Assembly (NCBI GenBank): GCA_004561775.1
Contig: SFUD01000001.1
Span: 1-35,473, forward strand
DNA length: 35,473 bases
Source: a bacterium
Lineage (GTDB): Bacteria > Bacteroidota > Bacteroidia > Bacteroidales > UBA932
Direction: 5' to 3'
The translations under genes and the position numbers were made by a program. A model generated the notes under the pieces. The model saw nothing but the letters and a program-made list of their open reading frames with translations. It made no database searches and was not told where the DNA came from. Every line of letters begins with the position of its first letter. Positions within the stretch are counted from its first letter, which is position 1. Positions 6,533-13,157 of this stretch are shown here, in pieces.

Positions 6533-6551
6533 GATAAATTGACTACCTTTG
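6521..6551 (+). promoter_or_regulatory. Strong Bacteroidetes-type promoter
   Basis: A full consensus match: TTTG at 6521-6524, a 19-base spacer and TACCTTTG at 6544-6551. Transcription should start near 6558. No ORF of useful length follows before the terminator at 6596-6622, so the product is probably a short RNA. Confidence 0.8.
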
Positions 6552-6557
6552 TGCAGG

Positions 6558-6622
6558 AGTTTTGGAGTCATCCATCCTCCGATTGAATTAAGGGTGGGGT
6601 GACCGAAAGGTTACCCCTTTTT
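6558..6622 (+). ncRNA. Candidate small RNA of about 65 nt
   Basis: The interval lies between a consensus promoter and a near-perfect intrinsic terminator, with no plausible coding sequence. The 5' part could form a small GGAG/CTCC hairpin (near 6563-6580); the 3' part is the terminator stem. It may be a regulatory RNA expressed from the prophage, or a leader whose terminator sometimes lets transcription run on into the integrase. The interpretation is inference; the promoter and terminator are seen directly. Confidence 0.45.
6596..6622 (+). terminator. Intrinsic terminator with GAAA tetraloop
   Basis: A 9-bp stem GGGGTGACC/GGTTACCCC (one G-U pair) closed by a GNRA-type GAAA loop and followed by TTTTT. 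It is one of the best-formed terminators in the window and separates the accessory block from the integrase region. Confidence 0.9.
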
Positions 6623-6672
6623 GCGTAGAAATTGCAATTGTTGGTCCTATGTTGGTCAATAAATACGCAAAT

Positions 6673-6704
6673 CTGCACCTCGCATATCTCTACGGGAGGT
6701 GCAG
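6673..6704. repeat. Inverted repeat in the attP candidate
   Basis: A perfect 9-bp inverted repeat CTGCACCTC/GAGGTGCAG with a 14-base spacer. No T tract follows, so it is more likely a protein-binding or recombination site than a terminator. Confidence 0.7.
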
Positions 6705-6800
6705 CAATTCTAACCTATGTTATAACCAAATCCCCCTTGGACACATTCCAGATGCAAGAAATGCAGAAATAGGCTCTCTGCATAGGTTAAAAATAACCCA

Positions 6801-6816
6801 TATATTTGTATATTTG
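6801..6816 (+). promoter_or_regulatory. Possible integrase promoter -7 boxes
   Basis: Two adjacent TATATTTG boxes (6801-6808 and 6809-6816) match TAnnTTTG, about 50 bases before the integrase ATG. No clear TTTG is seen at the expected -33 position of either. They lie beside the repeat ATGTTGGTCAAT (6824-6835), so a protein bound there would block them. Confidence 0.45.
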
Positions 6817-6864
6817 CTTGCAAATGTTGGTCAATCCGACCAACAATTATAAGCAATACACATT

Positions 6865-8148
6865 ATGCCGACTTTCAAACCTGTAGTATCCGCCCATCAA
6901 AAGAGGTCCGATGGGTCATACAATATTAAAATCCGCATCACGCATAAAAGAGTATCCCGGTGGATACCTACCAACCTCAACGCCTATGCCTATGACCTCA
7001 CCCGGTCTCTCAACCTCAAGAACAAGGACCTTGAATGGAAATGCAATGACCTTATACGGCAGATGAGGGCCGCACTCGCAGATGTCCCCACCTTTGTCTT
7101 GGAGGAACAGGACATTGATTGGGTGGTGCAGCGCATCAAAGATAAGATGTCCGGCAAGACATTCAACCTTGATTTCTTTGTGTTCGCAGAGGAGTATATT
7201 ACCGCAACCAAGATACCTGCGACACAAAGCAACTACCGCACCGCCCTTAACTCATTCAAGGAATATCTGGGCAAGGAGTCTATTGACATCAATGACATCA
7301 CACACGCAATGGTGCTTGGTTTCAAGGAATGGGTAGATACAACACCCAAGAGGTCAAGGGTTGGGAGAAAGAGACAGGAGGCAAAGGATGACACAACGGC
7401 CAAGAGGCCAAAGTTGCCCGGTGGCGGTAACTCCTCCATCCAGATAATGAAACTTGCACATATCTACAACAAGGCAAAGGATAAGTACAATGATGAGGAT
7501 GAGGACCTCTACCTCATACCTCGCAATCCTTTCAAGAATGTACCTCTATCCTTTCCTCCTGCCCAGACAGGCCAAAAAGCATTGGGGCAGGAATTGATGC
7601 AGCGCATCATCTCTGCGGATGCCACGGGTTCGGACAGGGTAGCACTTGACACCTTTATCCTGTCCTTTGCTATGATGGGGATGAACTTGTGCGACCTGTA
7701 TGCCTCCGCTCCTCCCAAGGGTGGAGTGTTGAGGTATAACAGGAGCAAGACACGGAACAGGAGGGCAGACCACGCAGAGATGGAGGTGATAGTCCCGGAG
7801 GAGGTGGCTGCGATATGTAGCCGATTATGCTCTGCCGATGGGCAGTATTGGCTATCCGACCTCCATAAGAGGTGTCCCTCTGCGGAGAATGTTACCGCCT
7901 ACATCAATAAACTCCTCAAGCATTGGGCCGACAAGGAGGGACTACCTCCGTTCACTTTCTATGCCGCACGGAAAACTTGGGCAACCCTCGCTCGCAAGGC
8001 AGGTGTGGAAAAGGCCACCATTGATGAGTGCCTTGTACATATCGGAGACCTCAAGATGGCCGACATCTATATTGAAAAGGACTATACAATTATGAACGAT
8101 GCCAACAGGATAGTGATGGCCCTCTTTGATTGGCCTATGATGGAATAA
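6865..8148 (+). CDS. int: Tyrosine recombinase integrase, Bacteroidetes phage type
   Basis: 427 residues with the usual order: N-terminal arm-binding domain (about 1-95), SAM-like core-binding domain (about 100-175) and a catalytic domain (about 225-427). Box II is FYAARKTWATLA, with the catalytic Arg at 369 in a YxxR context instead of HxxR. The late His is H392 and the nucleophile is the Tyr of ADIYI (Y402). At the box I position the sequence is MGMNLCDLY, with Asn where most families have Arg; this GMN/GIN form is frequent in Bacteroidetes integrases, so the protein is probably active. It integrates the phage circle at a host attB. The likely attP lies just upstream. It converges with a small - strand ORF and the repressor. 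Confidence 0.93.
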   Translation: MPTFKPVVSAHQKRSDGSYNIKIRITHKRVSRWIPTNLNAYAYDLTRSLNLKNKDLEWKCNDLIRQMRAALADVPTFVLEEQDIDWVVQRIKDKMSGKTFNLDFFVFAEEYITATKIPATQSNYRTALNSFKEYLGKESIDINDITHAMVLGFKEWVDTTPKRSRVGRKRQEAKDDTTAKRPKLPGGGNSSIQIMKLAHIYNKAKDKYNDEDEDLYLIPRNPFKNVPLSFPPAQTGQKALGQELMQRIISADATGSDRVALDTFILSFAMMGMNLCDLYASAPPKGGVLRYNRSKTRNRRADHAEMEVIVPEEVAAICSRLCSADGQYWLSDLHKRCPSAENVTAYINKLLKHWADKEGLPPFTFYAARKTWATLARKAGVEKATIDECLVHIGDLKMADIYIEKDYTIMNDANRIVMALFDWPMME

Positions 8149-8275
8149 CCTTACTTTGGTCCTCATCAATGAACATAAGGTCAATGAGGGCCAATATCAT
8201 CCTTATGTCATCCGGGGAGAGTGTATCTTTTACATCCTCCCCCTCTTTTATATTACCCATATATAGTTTACTCAT
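8135..8275 (-). CDS. Small acidic ORF downstream of the repressor
   Basis: A 46-codon ORF on the - strand (begins MSKLYMGNIKEGEDV, ends DQSKVIPS). It is acidic, with a predicted amphipathic helix (DDIRMILALIDLMF). It follows the repressor gene in the same direction, begins about 50 bases after its stop, and overlaps the 3' end of the integrase by 14 bases. It fills an otherwise empty gap and its codons look like those of neighbouring genes. It has no recognised family and may be a small regulator made with the repressor, or chance. Confidence 0.45.
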   Translation of the reverse strand: MSKLYMGNIKEGEDVKDTLSPDDIRMILALIDLMFIDEDQSKVIPS

Positions 8276-8287
8276 TACACAATAATG

Positions 8288-8315
8288 CAGGAGGCCGTAG
8301 TGATACGCCCTCCTG
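8288..8315 (-). terminator. Hairpin between repressor and the small ORF
   Basis: A 12-bp stem with one mismatch (8288-8299 with 8304-8315) around a GTGA loop, 10 bases beyond the repressor stop. The tail on the - strand (CATTATTGTG) is only weakly T-rich, so it may be an incomplete terminator or an mRNA-stabilising structure. Confidence 0.5.
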
Positions 8316-8324
8316 TTGTAGTAT

Positions 8325-8741
8325 CTACTTGGACAGGTGGCTATGAGGGTAAATGCCCCCTTTAGAGATGTATCCCTCTCCCTCCTTAGTGGTGAGCCTG
8401 TCTACCAATTGGGTGAGCCTATCAATGGACTGCGCCATTGAGGTATACATCTTGAGTGTCTCCGCAGGGATGAATACGCCCTCTTGCACCTTGGGTTGAG
8501 GCCGTTCCTCTGCCTGTTCCGGCAGGAGTGTTCCGACTCCTGTGATGAGATAGTTAGCATCAAAGCCGAACAGGTCAGCATAAGCCTTTGCCACCCTGCC
8601 GCCAATAGGCCTCCCAGATAGTTGATTGCTTACTGCCTGTTGGCTGCATCCCATCATTTCTGCGACCTCCGCCATTGTCAAATTGTGGTCCTCAAAGTAT
8701 GATTTTATCTGCCTTGAGATGATTTTGTGTATATCCGCCAT
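8325..8741 (-). CDS. CI-like repressor with N-terminal XRE helix-turn-helix
   Basis: 138 residues. Residues about 5-65 form an XRE/HTH_3 domain (LTMAEVAEMMGCSQQAVSNQLSG is spread over the two HTH helices, residues about 21-43). A linker follows, then a C-terminal heptad segment (SMAQSIDRLTQLVDRL, about 100-115) suited to oligomerisation. There is no S24 peptidase domain and no Ser/Lys dyad, so RecA-stimulated self-cleavage is not expected; induction must work in another way. It is divergent from the 8837 gene, with two palindromes in the 95-base gap, the normal layout of a lysogeny switch. Confidence 0.88.
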   Translation of the reverse strand: MADIHKIISRQIKSYFEDHNLTMAEVAEMMGCSQQAVSNQLSGRPIGGRVAKAYADLFGFDANYLITGVGTLLPEQAEERPQPKVQEGVFIPAETLKMYTSMAQSIDRLTQLVDRLTTKEGEGYISKGGIYPHSHLSK

Positions 8742-8750
8742 AATATTTTT

Positions 8751-8784
8751 GTGAAAATTTCACTTTTGATGTTGTAAATACAAT
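8751..8784. promoter_or_regulatory. Candidate repressor operators
   Basis: Two palindromes between the divergent genes: GTGAAA-A-TTTCAC (8751-8763) and TTGTA-AA-TACAA (8772-8783). The second overlaps the -33 element of the rightward promoter, so a bound repressor would block it. The first lies 10 bases from the repressor start codon and could serve autoregulation. Confidence 0.6.
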
Positions 8785-8801
8785 ATAAATGTGTATCTTT
8801 G
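8772..8801 (+). promoter_or_regulatory. Rightward early promoter
   Basis: TTG at 8772-8774, a 19-base spacer and TATCTTTG at 8794-8801 match the Bacteroidetes consensus. Transcription should begin near 8808 and read the Xis/Cro-like gene and the whole replication operon. The -33 lies inside a palindrome, as expected for repressor control. Confidence 0.85.
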
Positions 8802-8836
8802 CAGTCAGTTAATCAAATATACGAAACTTTTTAGAT

Positions 8837-9100
8837 ATGCATAACATACAAGACATACTCCGAGATGCAGCGCAGATGGGGGCAGTAAAGGCCCTTGAGA
8901 GTGTGGGCCTTACCACCGGGGAAATCTCGCAGAGGCAGGCCTATGAGACCTATGGTCGCAAGTATATATGCGAAATGGTGGAGAGTGGCCGCCTGCGGCC
9001 CTCACACATCGGCAACGGCAAGACCGGGACAATCCGCTATGCTATTGCTGACATCCTCGCCTGCAGAACCGCAGACAAGATACAAGCATCAATCCTTTAA
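8837..9100 (+). CDS. Small winged-HTH protein, Xis/Cro-like (HTH_17 type)
   Basis: 87 residues. Residues about 30-80 match the MerR/excisionase-type winged helix: ISQRQAYETYGRKYICEMVE with a recognition helix, then a wing (GNGKTGTIRYAIADILA). First gene under the rightward promoter, divergent from the repressor, so it should be an early regulator: either a Cro-like repressor of the leftward promoter or a directionality factor for the integrase. The sequence does not separate the two. Confidence 0.75.
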   Translation: MHNIQDILRDAAQMGAVKALESVGLTTGEISQRQAYETYGRKYICEMVESGRLRPSHIGNGKTGTIRYAIADILACRTADKIQASIL

Positions 9101-9110
9101 TTCAGTCAAT

Positions 9111-9305
9111 ATGAAAACAATCAAATCTATCATCAAGGTAATTGCTACCATTGTATTGTTAACTGCCCTCGTACTCGCAACGGCAGAGGCAGAAACTGCT
9201 AACGCACAACTCCTATGGTCTGGAGGATGCCTCTTGGTCCTCTATATCAGTTACAAGGTACTTGTCTGGGCAGACCCATCACTCCTTGAGGATGAGGATA
9301 TGTAA
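9111..9305 (+). CDS. Small two-span membrane protein
   Basis: 64 residues from the ATG at 9111. A basic N-terminus (KTIKSIIK) leads into a hydrophobic segment (about 9-26) and then a second one (about 35-52), with an acidic tail (PSLLEDEDM). The upstream leader has TCCTTTAATTC, a variant of the recurrent CCCTTAATTC element. A reading from 8895 in the same frame is an extension through the previous gene and is not used. Early-expressed membrane proteins of this size in temperate phages are often superinfection-exclusion factors; that is a guess. Confidence 0.7.
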   Translation: MKTIKSIIKVIATIVLLTALVLATAEAETANAQLLWSGGCLLVLYISYKVLVWADPSLLEDEDM

Positions 9306-9332
9306 GTACATAAACCCTTAATCAATCATATT

Positions 9333-9740
9333 ATGCAAACATTCAAATGTTATGAATTATCTCTAAAGGATAGGATGAACACTATCCAACTATCGTTAAT
9401 GGATGACACCAACGAGAAGATAGTGTATGTCGCCTCTCTCCCCAAAGATGCTTTCTTCAATGGGGACTTTACCTCCAAGTGCAAAACAACTCTGGCTATG
9501 AGATGCACCAAGCAAGTGGCAGGCCTTGCGGCCTATGCACAGGTGGAGGATATTATCCACTACAACACCACCATCTCAAAGATGGTTGCACTACTCAAGG
9601 ACTCTCCGCAAAATGCTCTTAATGTGGCAAATGAACTCATCAGCATATCATCCAAGTTTTTACGCAGGATAGATGAGGATGGCATCAACGCCTTTGCCTT
9701 ATACAGGTCAGTTATAGCAACCCTTAATCGCTTTTGTTAA
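9333..9740 (+). CDS. Hypothetical early protein
   Basis: 135 residues, family not recognised. The N-terminal 40 residues look beta-rich (TFKCYELSLKDRM, KIVYVASLPKDAFF) and the rest is helical (QNALNVANELISISSKFLRRI). No membrane segment. It stands just before the ERF annealing protein and the Gp157-like gene, so it may belong to the recombination module. The leader carries CCCTTAATC 17 bases before the ATG. Its end is set by the stop at 9738-9740, 2 bases before the next ATG. Confidence 0.75.
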   Translation: MQTFKCYELSLKDRMNTIQLSLMDDTNEKIVYVASLPKDAFFNGDFTSKCKTTLAMRCTKQVAGLAAYAQVEDIIHYNTTISKMVALLKDSPQNALNVANELISISSKFLRRIDEDGINAFALYRSVIATLNRFC

Positions 9741-9742
9741 TT

Positions 9743-10408
9743 ATGATATACCAGAAACTCGCCAAGATACAGGCCGCAGTCAAGGGTCTCACCAAGGACA
9801 CCAAGGCCTATTCTTACAAATATGTTGATGGCAACAAATGCCTTGCATCAATCCGCCCATTGATGGTGGAATATGGCCTCCTCCTTATGCCGGAGGTCCG
9901 GGAGATTTCCACCAAGGAGGTCACCTACAAGGTTTGGAATGACAAGGCCAAGAGTCTTGTGGATAAGACCGAGGTGTTGGTCACCATCAAGATGCAGATG
10001 ACTTGGGTAGACTCCGAGGATGGAGAGATGCTACGCCAAGAGTGGGCAGGTACAGGTATGAATGACTTTGACAAGGGGTTTGGCTCTGCCCTTACCTATG
10101 GTGAGAGGTATTACCTCCTCAAGTTTTTCCATATACCTACCGACAAGGATGATGTGGACTTTCTTGCCACTACAAGAGATGCTGCCCTTGAACAGGCGCA
10201 GGACAAAAAAGGCTGCGTATTCCGCCCTCTGGATGAGGAGTCCTATTGGAAAATAGTGAGAGCCTATGTTGAGGGTCGCAAGGCCAAGAGTGGCAATGAT
10301 TACAGGACCGACTACCAAGCCATCACCAATGCCGGACAGGCAGAGATGGCCAAGTTTGACCACGATGTTGAAAATGTACGCCTCGCAATGTCTGCAGGCG
10401 CAAGATAA
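9743..10408 (+). CDS. ERF-family single-strand annealing protein
   Basis: 221 residues from the ATG at 9743; a TTG nine bases upstream is less likely. The ERF core is visible: IYQKLAKIQAAVKGLTKD at the start, KYVDGNKCLASIRPLM, then the signature GSALTYGERYYLLKFFHI followed by the acidic PTDKDDVDF. ERF proteins form rings and anneal complementary single strands in phage recombination and genome circularisation. The C-terminal 60 residues are helical and variable. Neighbours fit: a Gp157-like protein follows and an SSB-like protein and RuvC-like resolvase lie in the same operon. Confidence 0.88.
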   Translation: MIYQKLAKIQAAVKGLTKDTKAYSYKYVDGNKCLASIRPLMVEYGLLLMPEVREISTKEVTYKVWNDKAKSLVDKTEVLVTIKMQMTWVDSEDGEMLRQEWAGTGMNDFDKGFGSALTYGERYYLLKFFHIPTDKDDVDFLATTRDAALEQAQDKKGCVFRPLDEESYWKIVRAYVEGRKAKSGNDYRTDYQAITNAGQAEMAKFDHDVENVRLAMSAGAR

Positions 10409-10431
10409 TTAACCCTTAAATACAATCAATT

Positions 10432-11016
10432 ATGACTTACAAAGACATTAAAGAGGCTATGTGCGCATTGTCACAGGCCGCAAGAGAGGTGGAGGACATC
10501 TACATTGAGAATGGTGGCGAGGTCACCGAAGAAACCGAGGCAAGAGAGGCCGAAATAGCGGCCATTGAGGACCTTTTGGATGGAGAGGGTATTGACTCTC
10601 TGGGTAGATGGCTCAAGGCCAAGGAGGATGAGAAACAGGCCATCAAGAACGAAAAGGCGAAGATTGCCCAGATGGAAAAGGCCTGCGACAAGACCATTGA
10701 GTTTATCAAGGTTACCATAGGACAGGTCCTCCGCAGGACAGGCAAGGAAAAGGTAAAGGGTACTCTCTACTCCTTTGCGCAGTACACATCATCCAAGACA
10801 TCTGCCGACAAGGAGGTACTCAAGGCCCTGTACGAGGACAAGGTGCAGGAGGCTCTTACTGCAGCACATATCCCTCCTTACATCGGTGTCACACTTACTG
10901 CATCATCAACCAAAGCCGCAGAGTTCGGAGTGGTAGAGGGTGATGAGGACCTGTTCTCCACCGAGACCACCGAGACCTGCAAGTTTACCAAACCTCGCAA
11001 TGTAAAGGAGGCATAG
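10432..11016 (+). CDS. Siphovirus Gp157-like protein
   Basis: 194 residues. A long charged coiled coil (about 25-100, GEVTEETEAREAEIAAIEDL then KAKEDEKQAIKNEKAKIAQM) is followed by a beta region with KVKGTLYSFAQYTSSKTSAD and the conserved IPPYIGVTLTAS. This is the layout of the Siphovirus Gp157 family (PF05565), linked by reports in streptococcal phages to resistance or recombination but without a settled biochemical role. It follows ERF directly, a common pairing. The leader has CCCTTAAA 19 bases before the ATG. Confidence 0.85.
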   Translation: MTYKDIKEAMCALSQAAREVEDIYIENGGEVTEETEAREAEIAAIEDLLDGEGIDSLGRWLKAKEDEKQAIKNEKAKIAQMEKACDKTIEFIKVTIGQVLRRTGKEKVKGTLYSFAQYTSSKTSADKEVLKALYEDKVQEALTAAHIPPYIGVTLTASSTKAAEFGVVEGDEDLFSTETTETCKFTKPRNVKEA

Positions 11017-11019
11017 GCT

Positions 11020-11688
11020 ATGGGTAAAGGTTTCACCACCATCCTTGATGATATGCTCACCCTTGACTTGGACCTTACCGAGACAATGGTGTATGCTATC
11101 ATCTTTGGATTTTCGCAGGATGGGGAGTCCGCCTTTACAGGGTCGCAGGCTTATCTTGCCAAGAAATGCAAGTGCAGCCGCCACAAGGTTATCACATCCC
11201 TCTCCAAATTAGTGGAGAGGGGACTTGTGGCCAAGACTGACCGCACCATCAATGGCATCAAGTTCTGCGAGTATAGGGTGTCCCCTATGGGTACAGGTTG
11301 TACCCCACAGGTACAGGGGGGATGTACCCCGGAGGTACATAATAATATAGATAATATAAATATAGATAATACTCTCTCTATAAAGGCTGCGCCCAAATTC
11401 AAAAAACCAAGTGTTGAGGAGGTAAGGGCATATTGTCTGGAGAGAGGCAACTCCGTAGATGCGCAGGCATTTGTTGATTTCTACGAGAGCAAGGGGTGGA
11501 AAGTTGGCAACGCAGCAATGAAAGATTGGCGTGCCTGCGTAAGGACTTGGGAGAGCCGTGAAAAGCACTCCTCCCCCCGCCCCTCCTCTCGCAACACCAC
11601 CAACAAGAGTTCCAATTTCCAAGTGATGAGGGATATGTTAGAGCGCAACAGGGCAACAATGCAAGGAGGACAGGTAGATGAGCAATGA
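11020..11688 (+). CDS. Replication initiator, winged-HTH with DnaD-like C-terminal part
   Basis: 222 residues. Residues about 15-90 form a winged helix (AYLAKKCKCSRHKVITSLSKLVERGLVAK). A low-complexity linker (about 90-125) has two GCTPxVxxG units and an Asn/Asp/Ile-rich stretch. The C-terminal part (about 128-180) carries the DnaD-like FVDFYESKGWKVGNAAMKDW motif, and the tail is Ser/Arg/Asn-rich. This is the usual form of a phage replisome organiser that binds its own origin and recruits the host helicase. As in lambda O, the linker-coding DNA holds iteron-like repeats and an AT-rich stretch. It overlaps the next gene by 11 bases. Confidence 0.82.
   Translation: MGKGFTTILDDMLTLDLDLTETMVYAIIFGFSQDGESAFTGSQAYLAKKCKCSRHKVITSLSKLVERGLVAKTDRTINGIKFCEYRVSPMGTGCTPQVQGGCTPEVHNNIDNINIDNTLSIKAAPKFKKPSVEEVRAYCLERGNSVDAQAFVDFYESKGWKVGNAAMKDWRACVRTWESREKHSSPRPSSRNTTNKSSNFQVMRDMLERNRATMQGGQVDEQ
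11290..11372 (+). other. Candidate replication origin inside the initiator gene
   Basis: Five GTAC-centred repeats (cores at 11291, 11300, 11311, 11324 and 11335; forms GGTACAGG or TGTACCCC) lie 9-13 bases apart, about one helical turn. They are followed by an AT-only-rich stretch (11338-11372) with two copies of ATATAGATAAT. Iterons next to an AT-rich unwinding element inside the initiator gene is the lambda-type origin layout. The function is inferred. Confidence 0.55.
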
Positions 11689-12199
11689 ACTGACAACACA
11701 GGCGTACAATAACCTTGTAGCCTATAACCCAAAGACATCTCTGGTGGAGGTGCGCCTCAACCCGGACAAGTACCCAAGAATAGGTAAGACCAACGAGTCA
11801 CAGGCATTTGTCCTTATGAAAGAGATAGTGGTATCTGCCTATATGTACAGGGGACAACAGGCAGATGAGGAGATGGTCAATTTTACTACCGCCAATCTCC
11901 TCGCTGAACTTACCGACCCCAATAATGAGTATGGCACTCAACACCTGTCTTGGTTTGAGATTGCACGAGCCATAAAGAGGGGTGTACTTGGATTGAGTAA
12001 AGAGATGTACGGCATCTCCGTATCATCACTCTATGCTGCCATTATTGACTACATCAAGAAAGAGGGACTTGAGGCCGACAGGAAAGCCAGGGAATTAAGG
12101 CGGGGCGAGATGCCTATTGCTATGCAGACCGCCATTACATCCAAAAGTGTAGACCTCGCCAACGCCTTGGTGGAAAAGACAAAGGAGGCGTACCGATGA
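11678..12199 (+). CDS. Hypothetical replication-module protein, possible helicase loader
   Basis: 173 residues, predicted all-helical, with an ordered middle (ESQAFVLMKEIVVSAYMY, about 40-57) and a helix-turn region GISVSSLYAAIIDYIKKEG (about 110-128). It directly follows the initiator (overlap 11 bases) and overlaps the next gene by 4 bases. Helicase-loader or primosome helper genes hold this place in many phages, but there is no Walker A motif, so it is not a DnaC-type AAA+ loader. A G39P-like loader would fit size and fold; that is speculative. Confidence 0.7.
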   Translation: MSNELTTQAYNNLVAYNPKTSLVEVRLNPDKYPRIGKTNESQAFVLMKEIVVSAYMYRGQQADEEMVNFTTANLLAELTDPNNEYGTQHLSWFEIARAIKRGVLGLSKEMYGISVSSLYAAIIDYIKKEGLEADRKARELRRGEMPIAMQTAITSKSVDLANALVEKTKEAYR

Positions 12200-12612
12200 T
12201 AAAGCCAAAGTATGAGGAGAGCATCTGGAGGCTCTGCCGGGAAATCAACGATATTGCCTCAACTCTGCCTGTAGGTAAGCGAAATATGATAGCCAATAGG
12301 TTGAGCCGGATACAATTATTACAATCAAAAATCAATAGAAAGATGGATAATGAAATAACCAACCAATCCAATGAGCAGATTGCTGCTCGTTACAATGCAA
12401 AGAAAGCCATACTGCAAGCAATGATAGATGGCCGCACCATTTCATTCCTTGACTCAAGTGAGTTCAAGGTCTCCGAGATGCATACCCAGATGCATTGCAT
12501 ATCAAGGGATATAGAGGAAAAGAAACTCCCATACATACTCCGCAAGGAGTGGTTTGAGTTTGCCCCCGGAAAGAGAGCCAAGAGGTACTCCATAATCCAC
12601 AAAGAGTCATAG
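12196..12612 (+). CDS. Hypothetical protein with C-terminal winged-helix-like region
   Basis: 138 residues. The N-terminal 55 residues form two basic helices (SIWRLCREINDIASTL, RLSRIQLLQSKINRK). The C-terminal half reads as a small winged helix: KKAILQAMIDGRTISFLDSSEF, then MHTQMHCISRDIEEKK and a strand pair ending AKRYSIIH. Such folds are frequent in Bacteroidetes phage replication operons and probably bind DNA. Start ATG overlaps the previous stop (ATGA). Family not otherwise recognised. Confidence 0.72.
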   Translation: MIKPKYEESIWRLCREINDIASTLPVGKRNMIANRLSRIQLLQSKINRKMDNEITNQSNEQIAARYNAKKAILQAMIDGRTISFLDSSEFKVSEMHTQMHCISRDIEEKKLPYILRKEWFEFAPGKRAKRYSIIHKES

Positions 12613-12614
12613 GT

Positions 12615-12749
12615 ATGGAAATCATTGCAATATCATTTATGATTGTCCTTGTGGCCGTTATCATAGTATTTGGCGCATTGCTCATAGCATTGGCACATCT
12701 GGTAGTGGATGACAAGGACAAGCAAGACAACAATAACAGGAACAATTAA
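12615..12749 (+). CDS. 44-residue single-span membrane peptide
   Basis: ATG at 12615, two bases after the previous stop. The reading frame encodes a strongly hydrophobic span (EIIAISFMIVLVAVIIVFGA and onward to about residue 27) followed by an acidic, Asn-rich tail (VVDDKDKQDNNN). Membrane-insertion profile, tight spacing and filling of an otherwise empty gap argue that it is real. Function unknown; it could be a phage regulator acting at the membrane. Confidence 0.65.
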   Translation: MEIIAISFMIVLVAVIIVFGALLIALAHLVVDDKDKQDNNNRNN

Positions 12750-12761
12750 CACATAACTATT

Positions 12762-13145
12762 ATGATTACAATAAAGTTTAGAGGTACAATTGACTCCATT
12801 GGCGAGGTCAAGGGAGGCGTATCGCAAAAGACAGGAAAAGAGTGGAAAATGGTTGATGTCATCTTTGATGTGCCAGAGGGCAGGTATAGTGACAAAATCA
12901 TTATGACTGCATCCAACGAGGTGGTAGATGAGGTACTTGACTGCAGGATTGGTGAGGAGGTCGCAGTTGAGGCCTACATCTATGCAAGGGAGTATAATGA
13001 CAGGATGTACAATAATGTAAACCTGTTCAAGTTGTACCGCCATAGTGCCGCAAGGCCTGCCGCCCCTGCCTCTACACCGCAGGCAACCGCCCCGGCATAC
13101 AACGCCCCGGCCAATGACAACCCAGATGATGACCTGCCATTCTAA
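12762..13145 (+). CDS. SSB-like protein, DUF3127 type
   Basis: 127 residues. An OB-fold-like N-terminal domain (ITIKFRGTIDSIGEV, KEWKMVDVIFDV, KIIMTASNEVVD, EEVAVEAYIYARE) is followed by a Pro/Ala-rich flexible linker (about 98-120) and the tip DDDLPF, which has the same form as the protein-interaction tip of bacterial SSB. DUF3127 proteins act as single-stranded DNA-binding proteins in Bacteroidetes and their phages by this reasoning. It lies after the initiator genes and before the MazG-like gene, in the replication operon. Confidence 0.85.
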   Translation: MITIKFRGTIDSIGEVKGGVSQKTGKEWKMVDVIFDVPEGRYSDKIIMTASNEVVDEVLDCRIGEEVAVEAYIYAREYNDRMYNNVNLFKLYRHSAARPAAPASTPQATAPAYNAPANDNPDDDLPF

Positions 13146-13157
13146 ATCTGCCGCCAT

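Larger units (their letters stand above)
6623..6864 (+). other. Non-coding repeat-rich region, candidate attP
   Basis: 242 bases with no convincing gene, directly upstream of the integrase. It contains nested symmetric repeats: TTGTTGGTC at 6638-6646 with its inverse at 6838-6846; the 12-base direct repeat ATGTTGGTCAAT at 6649-6660 and 6824-6835; TAACCTATG at 6711-6719 with its inverse CATAGGTTA at 6781-6789; and a 9-bp hairpin at 6673-6704. Arm-type and core-type integrase sites have this layout in other temperate phages. The crossover core itself cannot be named without the host junctions. Confidence 0.55.

Noticed and set aside
6649..6852. 67-codon ORF upstream of the integrase
   Set aside because: It lies wholly in the repeat-rich candidate attP region, with inverted repeats and promoter-like boxes, and has no protein-like features.
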